A stretch of DNA of 64,000 nt from Trichobilharzia szidati (GCA_944472155.2 OX235279.1:143068920-143132919); one strand, 5' to 3'. Counted from the stretch's first letter, positions 46,331-57,095 are shown. A program made the numbers and translations. The notes: generated from the letters alone by a model not told the origin.

Positions 46331-47218
46331 ATAATTATTGTTATTGTTTCCTTTAGTTCCTAGAGGAACATAAGGCTTCAGCTGCACGTATCCATTGCAT
46401 CCGGTTCCTCGACAGCATTTTCACCCGGCTTCACGCCTGCCCACATACTTTCATCTCCTCTTCGCATCATATCCTCCATGTCACTCTCACAATGACGACC
46501 AACTCGCCGCTTCTCATTCGGGTTCCACTCGAGCGATGACCACTTGATGGTTTTCTCAGAGTATGGTCAATTCACCTCTATTTCATCCTGCATATTTGTT
46601 GCACAATTGTCTCCTGCTTGGCCGGTTCATTCTTTGCCTGTTGCTGATCTTTTCTGACCGGCCATTTGATCTTCAGTATTGAGTGAAGACAGCTGTCGAT
46701 AAGGGTGTTTGTTTGAGGTGCTCTTCATGACGCACCAAGTCTCTGATCCATATAATAGCACTGACTCTACACCGGAGTTGAAAATTTGGATCTTATTTTT
46801 CATGCTGACTGCTGTTGATCTACACGCAGACTTGAGAGTATTGAAAGCCTGCCTTGCTTTCCCTATCCCTGCTTTGATATCCTCGTCAGTTCCGCCTGTA
46901 GTTGAAAGGATGCTTCCCATGTAGGTGAAGGAGGTTGCTTCTTCCAGGTTTCTCCGATTTATGCTGAATGCTGTCTCTTGTTGTTGTTACTGTCGCTGTT
47001 GGCCAGGAATCTTCATCATCTCTGTCTTCTCTATGTTCATCTGAAGGCCTATCTTCTCTGGATGCTTCTGCGAACTTGTTGCTTTTCACTTGCATGTCTT
47101 CCAGTTTGTGGGAAATCAGACATATATCATCGGCGAAGTCCAGATCCTCCAAGTTTTTCGTTAGGGTCCATTTTATGCCTACCTTCTCGCTGCCCGCTGT
47201 CTGTCACATTATCCAGTC
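46331..47218 (-). mobile_element. RTE-type LINE, 5'-truncated
   Basis: The tail ATTATTGTTATTGTTTCC begins at 46331. On the minus strand are FADDICLISHKLEDMQVKSN (FADD box), then GSILSTTGGTDEDIKAGIGK, FNSGVESVLLYGSETWCV and the usual C-terminal region, in more than one frame. The palm start is missing. Confidence 0.85.
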
Positions 47219-47219
47219 T

Positions 47220-47762
47220 AGTCTAAAGGACACTTTGGTATTTTGTTGAATAAAGTGAATGTGCTAAGAAATTCCACATGCATGATTGGTTATTGTTATT
47301 GGTTGGTTAATGTAAGTATTAAGTAGGATTAAGTTGAAAGCTCTGACAAACCGGATGAAAACCTCTATTAGATAGTTTCGTCTCTATAAGCCAAGAAATA
47401 AATAATATGAATCCAGTTTAAGAATGTATGAGCGCAGAGTGACCTTTTAAGGACATATATAGAGAATAGCGAACGCACCAGTGACTTTGAACCTATACCA
47501 TTCGTTGGATTCCAGGACCTGACATGTAATATAAGTCAAAAGCCGTTTATTTACATAATATTGCATAATAGTAATGAGATACATTAGGGACGATGTTTTA
47601 CTGTGACATAACTGAAAAATACTTCCCAGTTATGATGAATGTTATTGTTTTTCAAGTTTCACAGCTATCAAAACGGTATCATCCATATGAACAAAGAAAC
47701 ACTCTCCTCCCATTTATTTATTAGAAAAATACAGATAACACACATTAACCCAAATTTTCATT
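47220..47762. other. No supported gene
   Basis: AT-rich; nothing recognised. Confidence 0.5.
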
Positions 47763-47763
47763 A

Positions 47764-47803
47764 TAGCCCTAAGCCAAATCCTAACCACAACCCTAACCCT
47801 AAC
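47764..47803. repeat. Interstitial telomere-like tract (CCCTAA type, degenerate)
   Basis: Contains CCCTAAGCC, ATCCTAACCAC and AACCCTAACCCTAACGC, i.e. imperfect copies of the metazoan telomere hexamer. Only two or three units are perfect. Confidence 0.6.
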
Positions 47804-48424
47804 GCGCTATCAACCCGCTGTCCAAACAGCTCTTAAAAACGAGGTCAGAATGAAATTCGCGCATCAATTATGGCTGATTCTACTCTTACGTAATATTATT
47901 ACATTCAGCTCTTGACGACTATTATTATTCCTACCGTAATATATATGTCAGTGGCTAAAGATAAGAAACTGAGATAAGAAATTAACACTAAGAATTCTGT
48001 CCAGAAGGATATTGAAAGCTTCGAAATCGAGTCATCCAGTTCAGGGAGCGCAACAAAGCCACAAAACAGGAATAATAGAGATAACAAATAGTGACACCAT
48101 TTAAGATGAAAAGAATAATGTCGACATAGAAAGCTGTGCCAATAAAAATCCAAGCTCAGACAACAGTATAAGAAACTCCCACCTTCATCATCTATCATCA
48201 AACTTTGATACTAGATTGCTGGAGGCAGTCGGAAGGAAGACTTGGACCTAGATCTTGTTCTTGTTGGCACTTGTCAGCAAAGCTTATCTGCGACTTTAAA
48301 GGAACTTATGTCTCTTCTGTGCCACCCAGTGCTGTAGTCAGAGACGTCGCCATTGAGCTAAATACATAATGCTAGTCCAATCAAAGTATCCATTGCAATT
48401 CCACACAAGGTCAGTCGCGGGCCT

Positions 48425-48715
48425 GAAAAGCCCACTGGCAACGTCCCTGTCTGCAGCACTAGGTGACACGCGTTCGAATCTCAGAAGGGGCATGAGTTCC
48501 TTCAGGGTTGCAGATGCACCTTGCTGACTGGTAAGTGCCAACCAGCTTGAAACCTCGTTCTAAGGCTTCCTTCTGACTGGCTCTAACCATTTAATATCAT
48601 TAATTCTCAGTGTAGCGTGATGCAAGGCCACCTAACATGGTGGTCACACTGCACACTTGACTGATGGAATTCAGTCTGCACCAAAGATAGGACTAGACGC
48701 ATGACACTAGATAAT
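48425..48715 (+). mobile_element. SINE-like repeat, family 3
   Basis: Box B-like GCGTTCGAATCTC at about 48472, then GTTGCAGATGCACCTTGCTG, GCCAACCAGCTTGAAAC, GGAATTCAGTCTGCACC and AGGACTAGACGCATGACAC. Same order as 39900-40170. It ends about 150 bases before the LicD-like start codon. Confidence 0.58.
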
Positions 48716-48862
48716 AACAAGTTTACAATCAAAGTATCATCACACTATGAACATAGTCGTATTGATCAAATTAGTTTAAATCATCACTAATCAATACAAA
48801 TATAGTCTTCATTAATCTAATGGAAATTAGTTCAGCACCATTATACGCCCAAGTGATACATT

Positions 48863-49620
48863 ATGCATAACATATTTCTTTTTAAAAGACACTGTCGTGG
48901 AATAAATTTTCGATATATTAGAAAATATTTAAGTAGTATACTTGTGTTTTCAATAACTTTCAGTCTTTTAATTGTACTGTTTCAATATAAGTTACGGAAT
49001 GTTACAACCAATGATAGTATGACACTTATTCCTACCACTGTATTTACTGTCAATAATGCCAATTTAATGCGAATATATGATGAGAATTATTTGACCTGTT
49101 CAACACACATGTCACATCTATTCATTTATCATCAGAGTGGAATGAACACTGGAATATCGGTTAACTTCATTACCCTGCCAGGTTTAGAATCCCATACTAC
49201 AGATGAAAATGAATGTAAAACTATTTTAGTCAAAGAGTTAAGGCGGTATAATAGTCAGCATAATAAATATGACGATGACATTGATGATGATGACATACCA
49301 ACTTCAAAACAGAGTATTAAGAAGTACATTGAAAAATATTGTATTGGAGAGGACAATATTTGTACATATTTGGGTAGAATTACACCACTTATCAGATATC
49401 CTTACAATATATTAAATCATATTCAAAAGCGCATACCGCTACTTTATGTGAAAACAGATAATGTAACTGAGCGCAATTTCAGGTTATATGTGAATACATC
49501 ATGCAATGTGAAGTATCACATCATAAGTTTATACACACTATTGACTGAATGGATAAATTTTGCTTATAAGGAGAAAATAATATGGTGGATAAGTTATCGA
49601 AGTTTATTAGGCTCTTTAAG
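48863..49620 (+). CDS. LicD / fukutin-related (FKRP-like) protein, exon 1
   Basis: First coding exon of a three-exon gene: 48863-49620, 54947-55058, 58501-58956, together 441 codons. An in-frame TGA at 48854-48856 precedes the ATG. Residues 23-40 are a membrane anchor after a basic start, giving a type II Golgi/ER topology; N46, N200 and N211 are N-glycosylation sites in the lumenal part. The exon ends inside the family motif, WWISYRSLLGSLR at 241-253, then AG|GTAAGT. This is the entry motif of LicD-family phosphotransferases, which in animals (fukutin, FKRP) transfer ribitol-phosphate to dystroglycan glycans. The substrate here is unknown. An Asp cluster lies at 137-144. Confidence 0.85.
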
Positions 49621-50190
49621 GTAAGTAATATGTCTGACTCTCTTGAATGTTTCGTTATTCCTGAAGTAGGAGAATTAACTGCTTATGTAAGCTTTGGTGT
49701 AAAAATTCCCCGTAAACATAGATGATTTACAATAAACTGAGAAATATATACCGCAGACATTGGATGAGGAGATAGTGCCAATATATGAAGTATATTCGTA
49801 AAATCTCAGAGAAATTGAAATGATTAATTCCAACGTTTGGTTCGGCAATCTGGTCCGAACTTCTTTCTTCAGGGAAATTAATCGAAATTAACATAACAGA
49901 GGTTAATATACATAATAGGAACATCTCTTGTTTTTAAAAACTTTGTCCAATCATATGAGTCATGAAACAGGTATCAACATGTATAATAAACAAAATTGTA
50001 TGAACTGTGATCAAAATCTGACCTCAGACTTTCAAAATTAGTCTACTCTTTATTTTAATTGAATTTTAGATTTTCCCGTCGATTGATCGGACCGAAGTGC
50101 TCGGTTTCAGGTTAACATGTAGGCTTCTTGTGCAGATGCTTCGACGATGTCTGGGCATGTAATTAGATGTTAATTGGTGGATGGTGACTA

Positions 50191-50251
50191 GCGGTGGAAT
50201 GTAGGATGCTCATCTCGTCCTATTTGGGACTCGTCATCTGGATGTACCTGC
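50191..50251 (-). ncRNA. Hammerhead ribozyme, mutated core
   Basis: Stem II GTCC/GGAC and its CAAATA loop are intact. The core reads ATGACGA instead of CTGACGA, and GAGA instead of GAAA, so two invariant positions are changed. Probably inactive. Confidence 0.8.
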
Positions 50252-50281
50252 ATTCCGCAGTGAGTGATGATGTTCCCACCG

Positions 50282-50337
50282 AGGCTCGAGCCCAGTACTC
50301 ATAGTTTCAAACGCCAAAGCGATGTCCACTAGACCAC
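50282..50337 (-). promoter_or_regulatory. Internal RNA polymerase III promoter (boxes A and B) of Sm-alpha
   Basis: Box A TGGTCTAGTGG and box B GGGCTCGAGCC on the minus strand, with 32 bases between the boxes, as in tRNA-type promoters. Confidence 0.72.
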
Positions 50338-50376
50338 TTGGGCCACGAGAGCCACCTCTTGTGCCACGGGTCATAA

Positions 50377-50523
50377 TAATTATTTTAACTGAATTTTAGA
50401 TTTTCCCGTCGACTGACTGGACCGAAGTGCAGGTACATTCAGCTGACGAGTCCCAAATAGGACGAAATGCACATCCTGGATTTCACTGCTAGTCACCATC
50501 CACCAATTAACCTCTAATTAGTC
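50377..50523 (+). mobile_element. Sm-alpha-type unit, partial (plus strand)
   Basis: Inverted relative to the neighbouring unit: 50427-50523 pairs with about 50159-50265 over about 100 bases. It holds a hammerhead with consensus core but no pol III boxes. Confidence 0.8.
50429..50489 (+). ncRNA. Schistosome hammerhead ribozyme, consensus core
   Basis: The core CTGACGA, stem II GTCC/GGAC around CAAATA, GAAA, a short stem III (ATG/CAT) and the cleavage site ATC then CTGG are all present. Stem I is formed by GCAGGTAC... and ...CACTGC, which also carry the loop-bulge elements of the natural Sm-alpha ribozyme. All invariant bases I can check are intact. It lies in intron 1 of the LicD-like gene on the same strand as that gene. 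Confidence 0.88.
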
Positions 50524-50779
50524 TACTTTTGTTAAACAATTTAAACAGTGTGCTTTTCATCAGATTACGTTAAACTAAAAGTTCATGGTCGTATTAATGT
50601 CAGTAAAAAGTATGAACATTGTGGAATAGATCAAATAAAGTATACTTATATTTCACTGGTCGTAGATAACTGAATATGAAAATATATGTGTATATGCAGT
50701 ATACAATGGTGTGTGTGGGTAAACAGCCATAAAACATTTGTTAGCCTCTCCATAAAAAGATATAGACAATAGGGAATTT

Positions 50780-51490
50780 TGATCAAGCATGATTAATTAT
50801 TGATACATATCCATTTTTATTTATTAATCAGGATTTGCCATGTATCAGCTAATATCACACCTTCACGTCTGTTCAAACTGTTGGGATTCACCCGTATATG
50901 CAGGGCTTCTGTAGCCAGTCTTTCTTTATACGAAACAAAACCTTTCTGTAGAACCTTAGTCTTATAAAAGTCGATTTCGTCCCGTTTCTATAGAATTCAG
51001 TGCAATCTCTGATCTGTTTTCTAGCTTTTTTAAGTCTGCAGAGGTATTTGGAACCACCTCTAGACATTGTCTACGCTCTTTCCCTCTTATATTTACCTGT
51101 CTGGAAGTTTCTCCTACATATACGGCGTCACAATCTGCACAACTGATCTGGTACACACAATTCTGTTGGTTGTCTTCTCCCAATTTATTATCCTTAACCT
51201 TCACCAGTGATGAGGAGCGTAAGGTGTTAGTTGCACGAAAATACACTCTTATGTTATGACCGTTAAGGATTCGCTTTATCTCATCGGATGTTTCTTTACA
51301 GTAAAGAATCACCGCTGTACTAACCCAGCTCTTAGCAACAGGTTTCGACGCATCCTTATTTTCACATTTTAAATATCTTTTTATGAAGGCTTTAGAATAA
51401 TTATTTGATTCAAGAGTGGATTTAACCAATTTTAATTCCTTGCTAATCTCTTCCTCCTCAGTAACTAAACGTTTGGCTAACTGAATGTCC
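50780..51490 (-). mobile_element. PLE-K, 5'-truncated (connector and GIY-YIG endonuclease)
   Basis: On the minus strand: LAKRLVTEEEEISKELKLVK, then STLESNNYSKAFIKRYLK, then CVYQISCADCDAVYVGETSR (GIY-YIG core), NRSEIALNSIETG. After one frameshift near 50985: FVSYKERLATEALHIRVNPN. One frame break only, so relatively young. The reverse transcriptase is absent. Confidence 0.84.
50962..51429 (-). pseudogene. PLE-K endonuclease ORF
   Basis: 155 codons containing the cysteine pair and AVYVGETSR core. It terminates early by the frameshift near 50985, after which the C-terminus continues in another frame to about 50850. Confidence 0.82.
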
Positions 51491-51491
51491 T

Positions 51492-52470
51492 AAGTTTTTT
51501 CAGAATTACTGACAGCAGAATTTCACTGATATGGAGTCAAAGTCGCAATTTATAAATTATACAGTTAGAGGTGGTAATATGAACTGACTTAGCTCTCATG
51601 AATTCAACTCTCAATCAGCAAAACCGTCATCCAGTGTTTACTTCACTTTGATTTGGCTACCAGGCACCACTGGCTGATATGAATAGTCCCCAACCATCCA
51701 CATTCATCAGTAGTATGCACCATCCTAGTGATATGGTTTAAACTAATAACAAAAGCGTACATGTATAGTCCTTATATGCTATCTATCTATGAAGCTCTGA
51801 ATACTCAAACAACCTTCATCCTTGTGACTTTTAAAAAAATTAGAATATTATTCTTACGTTGTGGACATCAACTTCCCTTTCCTGTTACGTGATGCCTTAC
51901 ATAGTCAGAATTTAACTATCCGTGAAATTTTCTCACCTGTTCTCATAGACGTAAGAAAGTAGTTAGTTGAATTAATTTCTTTTTGTATATTCTAGTCTCC
52001 TCGCCTACACAATAGTGTTACTTTTATGTAAATATTACCCTTATTCTATTATTTAATCCATCTTACTCTCTTCTATCCTGCCTACTCATAATAATGTACT
52101 AAATTCATTTAATAATCGAATAGATGGCGTTTAAATTCCAAGAATATTGTCAGATGATTATCCACAACAAGGCAGCGTACTACACGTTTATTCAGAGAGC
52201 CTAATTTTAAGTTGAAACTTCTTTCAGTGTTGTAATACCTCATCAGCCTACCTTTTTGACAGATATTCCTTGACAGTTTTGCCTCTTTTGCAGAATAATT
52301 CAATTCAGGTAATATGTACAAAGAAATTCAAATCATCTTAAAAAATGTTTTTAGTTATTTAGTTGCTTTTAGGGGCTTAAACATAACACAAGGACAATAT
52401 TATGATAAGAGGTAAACATTCAAGCACCACGGGCTGATTGTGTTTAAACATGTAAGCCGCATGTGTAATA
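51492..52470. other. Intronic DNA without recognised elements
   Basis: Within intron 1. A faint family-3 SINE trace may lie at 51650-51730 (CCAGGCACCACTGGCTGATA). Otherwise nothing recognised. Confidence 0.4.
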
Positions 52471-52475
52471 TATTA

Positions 52476-53365
52476 TAATTATTATTCCATCGGATTCCAA
52501 GTGGAACATAGGGCTTCAACAACACATCTCCACTTTGTCCTATCTTCTGCCGTCCTCTTCAGTTTGAACCATGGTTGCCCACAATCTCTCATCTACTCCT
52601 CGCCACACGATCTCCTCCAAGTCACCCTCGCACTGACGACCCACCCCCATTGGGATTCACTTGAGTGATGTCAGTTGACGGTCTCTCCATCGTATGTCCG
52701 ATCCATCTCCATTTTATCCTACATATTTGTTGGGCAGTCGGATCTTAGTTGGTTTGTTCCCAGTCAGAGTTTCATGTTGCTAATTCTTTCTGACCGGCTG
52801 GCCATTTCATATTCAGTATTAAGCTAAGTCAGCTGGTAATACAATACAATTCCGCAGTGGCCTGTTGGAAATCCTTTGCGTGACACGATGGCCAAGTTTC
52901 TGACCCGTAGAGAAGAATCGACTGACTGACTTCAAATTTGTGCTGAAAATCCCAATCTTGTTCATTACTCTGACTGAGTCAGTGCAGAAGATTTCCGTAC
53001 CGATGCTGGGTTGATGAAGGCGTATCTCGCCTTCCCTATTCTGGCTCCCTTTGACATCTTCATCTGTTCCGACTGCCTGTGATTGAAACGATGCTTTCTA
53101 GCCGGGTAGGTGAAGGAAGTAACCTCTGTCAAATCTCTTCTGTTGGTGGTGATTGGTGTTCGTTGTTAGCGGCGTTGGTTGGTTGTCTTCATCACCTCCG
53201 TCTTCTCTGTGTTCACCTGCAGTCCTGTCTTGGTTGCTTCCTCAGGTTCTAAGTCTTTGCGTTTGTGTGATATATTGAGCATAAATCATCCATGCGCGAA
53301 ATCCAGATCTTCTAGAGTGTTCTTATCAGTCAGTGCAGCACATTCCTGTCTACTCACTTCCTTCA
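52476..53365 (-). mobile_element. RTE-type LINE 3' fragment, second subfamily
   Basis: The 3' end has ATTATTATTCCATCGG and the signature TTCCAAGTGGAACATAGGG, as at 26.53 kb. Landmarks of the RTE C-terminal and RT region follow in order up to about 53365. Coding is destroyed by many indels. Confidence 0.78.
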
Positions 53366-53554
53366 TATACCTTTATTAGAAATAATATTTACCACTTGAA
53401 ACATATTTTTAAGTAAAAATCAATTTAAGTATCAGTATTCTGCTATTTTAAAAGTTGTAATGTATTATCAAAGGAAAATTGCAGCATTTCAGAACAATGA
53501 AGGCTATCCTTCCTTTCCAAAACCCTCCCTCCTCGTTTGCTATCAATCAACTTA

Positions 53555-53905
53555 TTTAGGTAAAGAGGTAAGAAGGGGAAATCAGTTGACGAGGCTGTGA
53601 AATTACATCGACTGAGATGGTTAGGACATGTGTTACACGTGCATACCTAGTCATCGCCTTCCTCGACGGGTAATGTTAGCTGATATAGGGTCAGGCTGGA
53701 AAAGAGCTAGCGGCGGTCAAACCAAAACATGGCACCGGTCAACGAAATCTACAACAGTTATTCTAAGCCACGCAGGAAGATGTAGACTAGCTTCCTGGTT
53801 GGGGTCCTCGGGACGGTAAACACCAATGACAGCTGGAGACAATTAGTGACATGGCTCAAAATCGTTCTCAGTGGCGCAGATGCATCCACTCCTTGTGACT
53901 TATGA
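53555..53905 (+). mobile_element. Non-LTR retrotransposon C-terminal remnant (other family)
   Basis: Shifted plus-strand frames read VDEAVKLHRLRWLGHVL, then SHRLPRRVMLADIGSGWKRA and GGQTKTWHRS, typical of the end of LINE polyproteins (the RWLGHVLRM...PRR region). It differs from the RTE copies above. Confidence 0.6.
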
Positions 53906-54227
53906 TTTCCAATTAAACTGTTTTGTTCTTCGTTATTACTAATCATTTGTCTCACACCTCTGTTTACGGTCTCTAATATGTATTTCTCCTACTTTCTTCT
54001 CTTGGAGTGTGACGACTTGAACTGCCGCACATATGTGCAAAGTTCGATGTCGAAAACAGACAGACAGACTTATTTATTAAGAATACTTTCACTCCATTTT
54101 ATGAATTACTTCATGTGTGACTCGATCGTGTTACAAAGTGAAATAGTACTTCTTTGTGAAAGAAATATTCCTTTCATTTGCGTAGGGTCAAAACATGAAA
54201 ATTCACTGTTGCATAATTGTTGAAATT

Positions 54228-54412
54228 TCTTTCATTACAGCTTGATGCCACACCGTATTTTCAGTAGAAGTATGGAATTTTCAGCATGGATATCGGTAGC
54301 CCGAATTCTGCAGGCCGACCATAGATATCGGGTGTGCATCGGCCGGGGATCGAACCCGGGATCATGTGCATGGTCGGTGAGAGTCCTAACCACTGTGCCA
54401 CCGACGCACAGG
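54228..54412 (-). mobile_element. SINE family 2, variant with alternative tail
   Basis: The tRNA-like head on the minus strand (54408-54340) has box B near-consensus GGGTTCGATCCCCGG and is closed by the GTGCGTCGG arm. To the left is a tail (ACCGTATTTTCAGTAGAAG, then CAGCATGGATATCGGTAGCC) not found in the 39.66 kb copy. Confidence 0.7.
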
Positions 54413-54946
54413 GGAAAATTGCTACAGTCATTAAGAAACTTGAATCTTTCTAGATTTTCAGGTTCAAACAAACAATCACAGTATGCTGACGTAAAATATC
54501 AGCAGAAAACCTCTAGGAACTACATAGGTAGCAACAGTTTTGTTAAGCATAACAAAAGATAGGCAACAGCACACCACAGTGACGTACACAGGAAAAACCA
54601 TTCAAATACATCGTTAAATATGTGTATCGTGCATTAATTAAAATGGCATACGTGAGGAATGGTCAATAAACAGGTACAATGAGATGGAAGACAAACTGGA
54701 AATTGCTAATAATGCATAATTATATCAACGCTTTGTTTCTTCATACAACTATGAAGAGTGCTGTGTATGAAAATACGTGAGATGGAAACCGGGTATAATT
54801 GAATAGGGATGCCAATCCACCACTTAAATGATTATTGTCCGCCGTATTTAATATTTTACTAATTCAATGGTTTGTTAATTGAGTAGAATTTCTAAAGATG
54901 TCAGTGTATCATTATTTTCGAATGTTATTTGTTCAAAACTCCTTAG

Positions 54947-55058
54947 ACTAGACGACATAATTCCATATGATGCTCATTTAGACATTGGTGTACTGAATGC
55001 CGGTGAACATGTGCTACAAAAGTTTGAAACGCCTAGGAATAGAATTAATTCAAGTAAA
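54947..55058 (+). CDS. LicD / fukutin-related protein, exon 2
   Basis: A 112-base exon. The acceptor AG at 54945-54946 restores the split Arg253 codon, and the reading continues LDDIIPYDAHLDIGVLNAGE (254-273). Joined to exon 1 this gives ...SLLGSLR-LDDIIPYDAHLDIG, the LicD/FKRP core where relatives show IPWDxDxDIG. Asp261 and Asp265 are kept; the middle Asp of the usual D-x-D-x-D is His263. The donor AAA|GTAAGT at 55059 leaves phase 0. Confidence 0.82.
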
Positions 55059-55751
55059 GTAAGTTATTTTTACACTGCTTTGTTTATTTTGTTTTCATAC
55101 AGTAAACTCATCCGTTTCATCGCTAATCAACAAGGTCGTTTATTCCTTTTTAACTGACAGAATTTTTACTGCAGATTTTTAACGGTACAGGATAAGAAGT
55201 AGGTCCTGTTTCATATGGTATGCATTTCATGGAAGGTAGAAATTTCAGTTATTTCCTCAATATTCTACCCACTGCATTGTAATAATCCACTTTCGAATAA
55301 TTACACTTTCTGTTTCTCGTTCTTTGATAAATTACCATGTGACAATTAGTGTAGGTGTAGCAAGTTTAGACTATGCCTTGAACAGTAGTGTCTGCATTTT
55401 TTGCTTGTAGATCAAAGACCTAATAATGAGGAAAATTATAAGCATATTTTGTTTAAACTTTTTAGGGAAGCGGGGAAAGAACTTTCTTTCTTCTCCACCT
55501 TGCATAACAACATGAATGAAGGGCTGCATGTGACACTGCTGTGTATGTAAAGGATATACACGGTCAGACAGAAAGAAACAAAAATTATTCTGGAGAAAAA
55601 ATTGAATTTTTATTGCTGAATAACGAAAATAAATTCCATTTGATTACTGCCTACAGCTGTGAGAAAACTTTGATGTTGTGAGAACGGTTTTGGCTGAGTT
55701 GCATTTTGTGAACACAGTTATTAAATCATGAGACGTCGTTATGTTTTTATT

Positions 55752-55935
55752 TATTTTGATTTACAGCTTGATTCCACACCGTATTTTCAGTACAAGTGTG
55801 GAATTTTCAGCATGGATATCGGTAGCCCAAATTCAGGCTGACCATAGATATCGGGTGTGCGCCGGCAGGGGATCGAACCCCGGACCATTTGCATGGTCGG
55901 CGAGAGTCCTAACCACTGTGCCACCGACGCACACT
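55752..55935 (-). mobile_element. SINE family 2, variant with alternative tail
   Basis: Head on the minus strand with box B GGGGTTCGATCCCC; tail as in the copy at 54228-54412. The two lie 1.5 kb apart in the same orientation. Confidence 0.7.
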
Positions 55936-56056
55936 TTTTTTTGAGAAACCTTCTGTGATAAAAAATCAGCTGAAAGTAGCTATTTCTATTCACTGTAGTA
56001 CCCTCAGTCAGGATTGATTTTTGATTGATTATTTTAATTGCTTGTTATCTAATAGG

Positions 56057-56300
56057 TGTCCAAACTAAGTTCACTTTTAACAGTTTGGAAAAATTTGGGC
56101 ATTGGGTATGTGATATTCTTTATAGTAAAGGTTTTCCTGTATTTCCCAATGAATGAAAAACAAAACGATATTGCTGCTTTTACTGACGTTTCGCTATTTA
56201 ATGCTGCTAACAGCCTTATCAAAATTTTATTAAACCAGAATTTACAAAATCTCAGCTTATATATAACAACTCGATAATCGTTCATTAGCATGGGGGCATT
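56057..56300 (+). repeat. Repeat R copy
   Basis: Collinear with 14019-14330. The minus strand holds the stem GCTGTT/AAATAGC region followed by GAAACGTCAG. Overlapping 60-80 codon ORFs on both strands are chance frames. Confidence 0.7.
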
Positions 56301-56582
56301 TTTATATAACCTCAGTTGGTTAATGGCGGCTAGTGGTGTACCTATGAGCTGAATTTACGTCTATCTCAGTAGGTAGTGGTATTTCAACTGACAGTCAAAT
56401 CCAGCAACCATCTGTTCAGTCACCAAAGCACTATAAGTTAGGAGATTTCCGTTGACGGATATTTTTACACCAAACTGACCAGTCTCTTTGCACATGCGAT
56501 GAATAAGGCATGTGTGTATTTCACATTTCTTTCCCGTAACTGCAAAATTTGCCAAAGAATTAAAAAGAAACTATCATCACAG

Positions 56583-56845
56583 TAGCGTCAGTCGTATAAT
56601 GGTGAGTATCTTCTCCTATCACGTGGAAGGCCCGGGTTCAGTTCCTGGTCGAGGAGCTGGCTTCTGATGTGACGAGTGGGTCGTCCGAGGGTGGCATGGA
56701 GAAGATGGTGTGAGGAAGAGATGAAAGAGTTTGGTCAATCGTGGACCTAGCTGAAGAGGACGGTAGAAAATAGAGGAAAGCGGAGACGTGTTATTGAAGC
56801 CCTACGTTCCAATCGGAATGCAAGGGAATAGTAGTAATGAATAAT
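56583..56845 (+). mobile_element. Composite SINE: tRNA-Asp-like head joined to RTE 3' tail
   Basis: The head (56583-56653) has box A TCGTATAATGGTGAG and box B GGGTTCAGTTCCTGG; an anticodon loop CTATCAC fits an Asp-like tRNA, but one anticodon-stem pair is lost. It is joined to the RTE 3' region (GAGGAAGAGATGAAAGAG, then TATTGAAGCCCTACGTTCC) and ends in GTAGTAATGAATAAT, an RTE-like terminal simple repeat. Confidence 0.68.
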
Positions 56846-56849
56846 AATT

Positions 56850-57095
56850 ACAGTGGCGTTGGTGGCACAGCGACAGAATGCTTGCCAACGATGCAGGTGG
56901 TTCGGGGTTCGACCCCAGGCCGACGCACTCCTTTACCCCTCTAAACCAGTAGTAGGACGGGTAAAGTGGGAAGTTTGGGCATGAGGCTGGCAATCCTATC
57001 TCGTAAAAATAAATACCACTGCTACTGAGACTTCAAAGCTCTAGGTTGAAGCCCCTGTGTTCCACTGGGAAAGCAGAGGAATAAAAAAACATCAC
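56850..57095 (+). mobile_element. SINE family 2, complete copy
   Basis: Head GGCGTTGGTGGCACAGCGAC with box B GGGGTTCGACCCC, the usual body, and the end TTGAAGCCCCTGTGTTCCAC with an A run. It follows the composite SINE in tandem. Confidence 0.72.

Larger units (their letters stand above)
50053..50385 (-). mobile_element. Sm-alpha-type SINE/satellite unit (minus strand)
   Basis: On the minus strand an RNA polymerase III promoter is seen, with box A TGGTCTAGTGG (50336-50326) and box B GGGCTCGAGCC (50293-50283). It is followed by a hammerhead-type segment at 50251-50191. This combination is diagnostic of the schistosome Sm-alpha family. The left end (50055-50102) duplicates, in direct orientation, the sequence at 50383-50430, so the locus is rearranged. 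Confidence 0.85.
49621..54946 (+). other. Intron 1 of the LicD-like gene
   Basis: The donor is GTAAGT right after AAG (49621). The acceptor at 54945-54946 is preceded by a pyrimidine-rich stretch (TTATTTGTTCAAAACTCCTTAG). Phase 2: the codon AG|A (Arg253) is split. The 5.3 kb intron holds the Sm-alpha pair, PLE-K, an RTE copy, another LINE remnant and a SINE. Confidence 0.8.

Noticed and set aside
56583..56653. Functional tRNA-Asp gene
   Set aside because: The anticodon stem has a mismatch and the sequence runs directly into an RTE 3' end, so it is a SINE head rather than a working tRNA.
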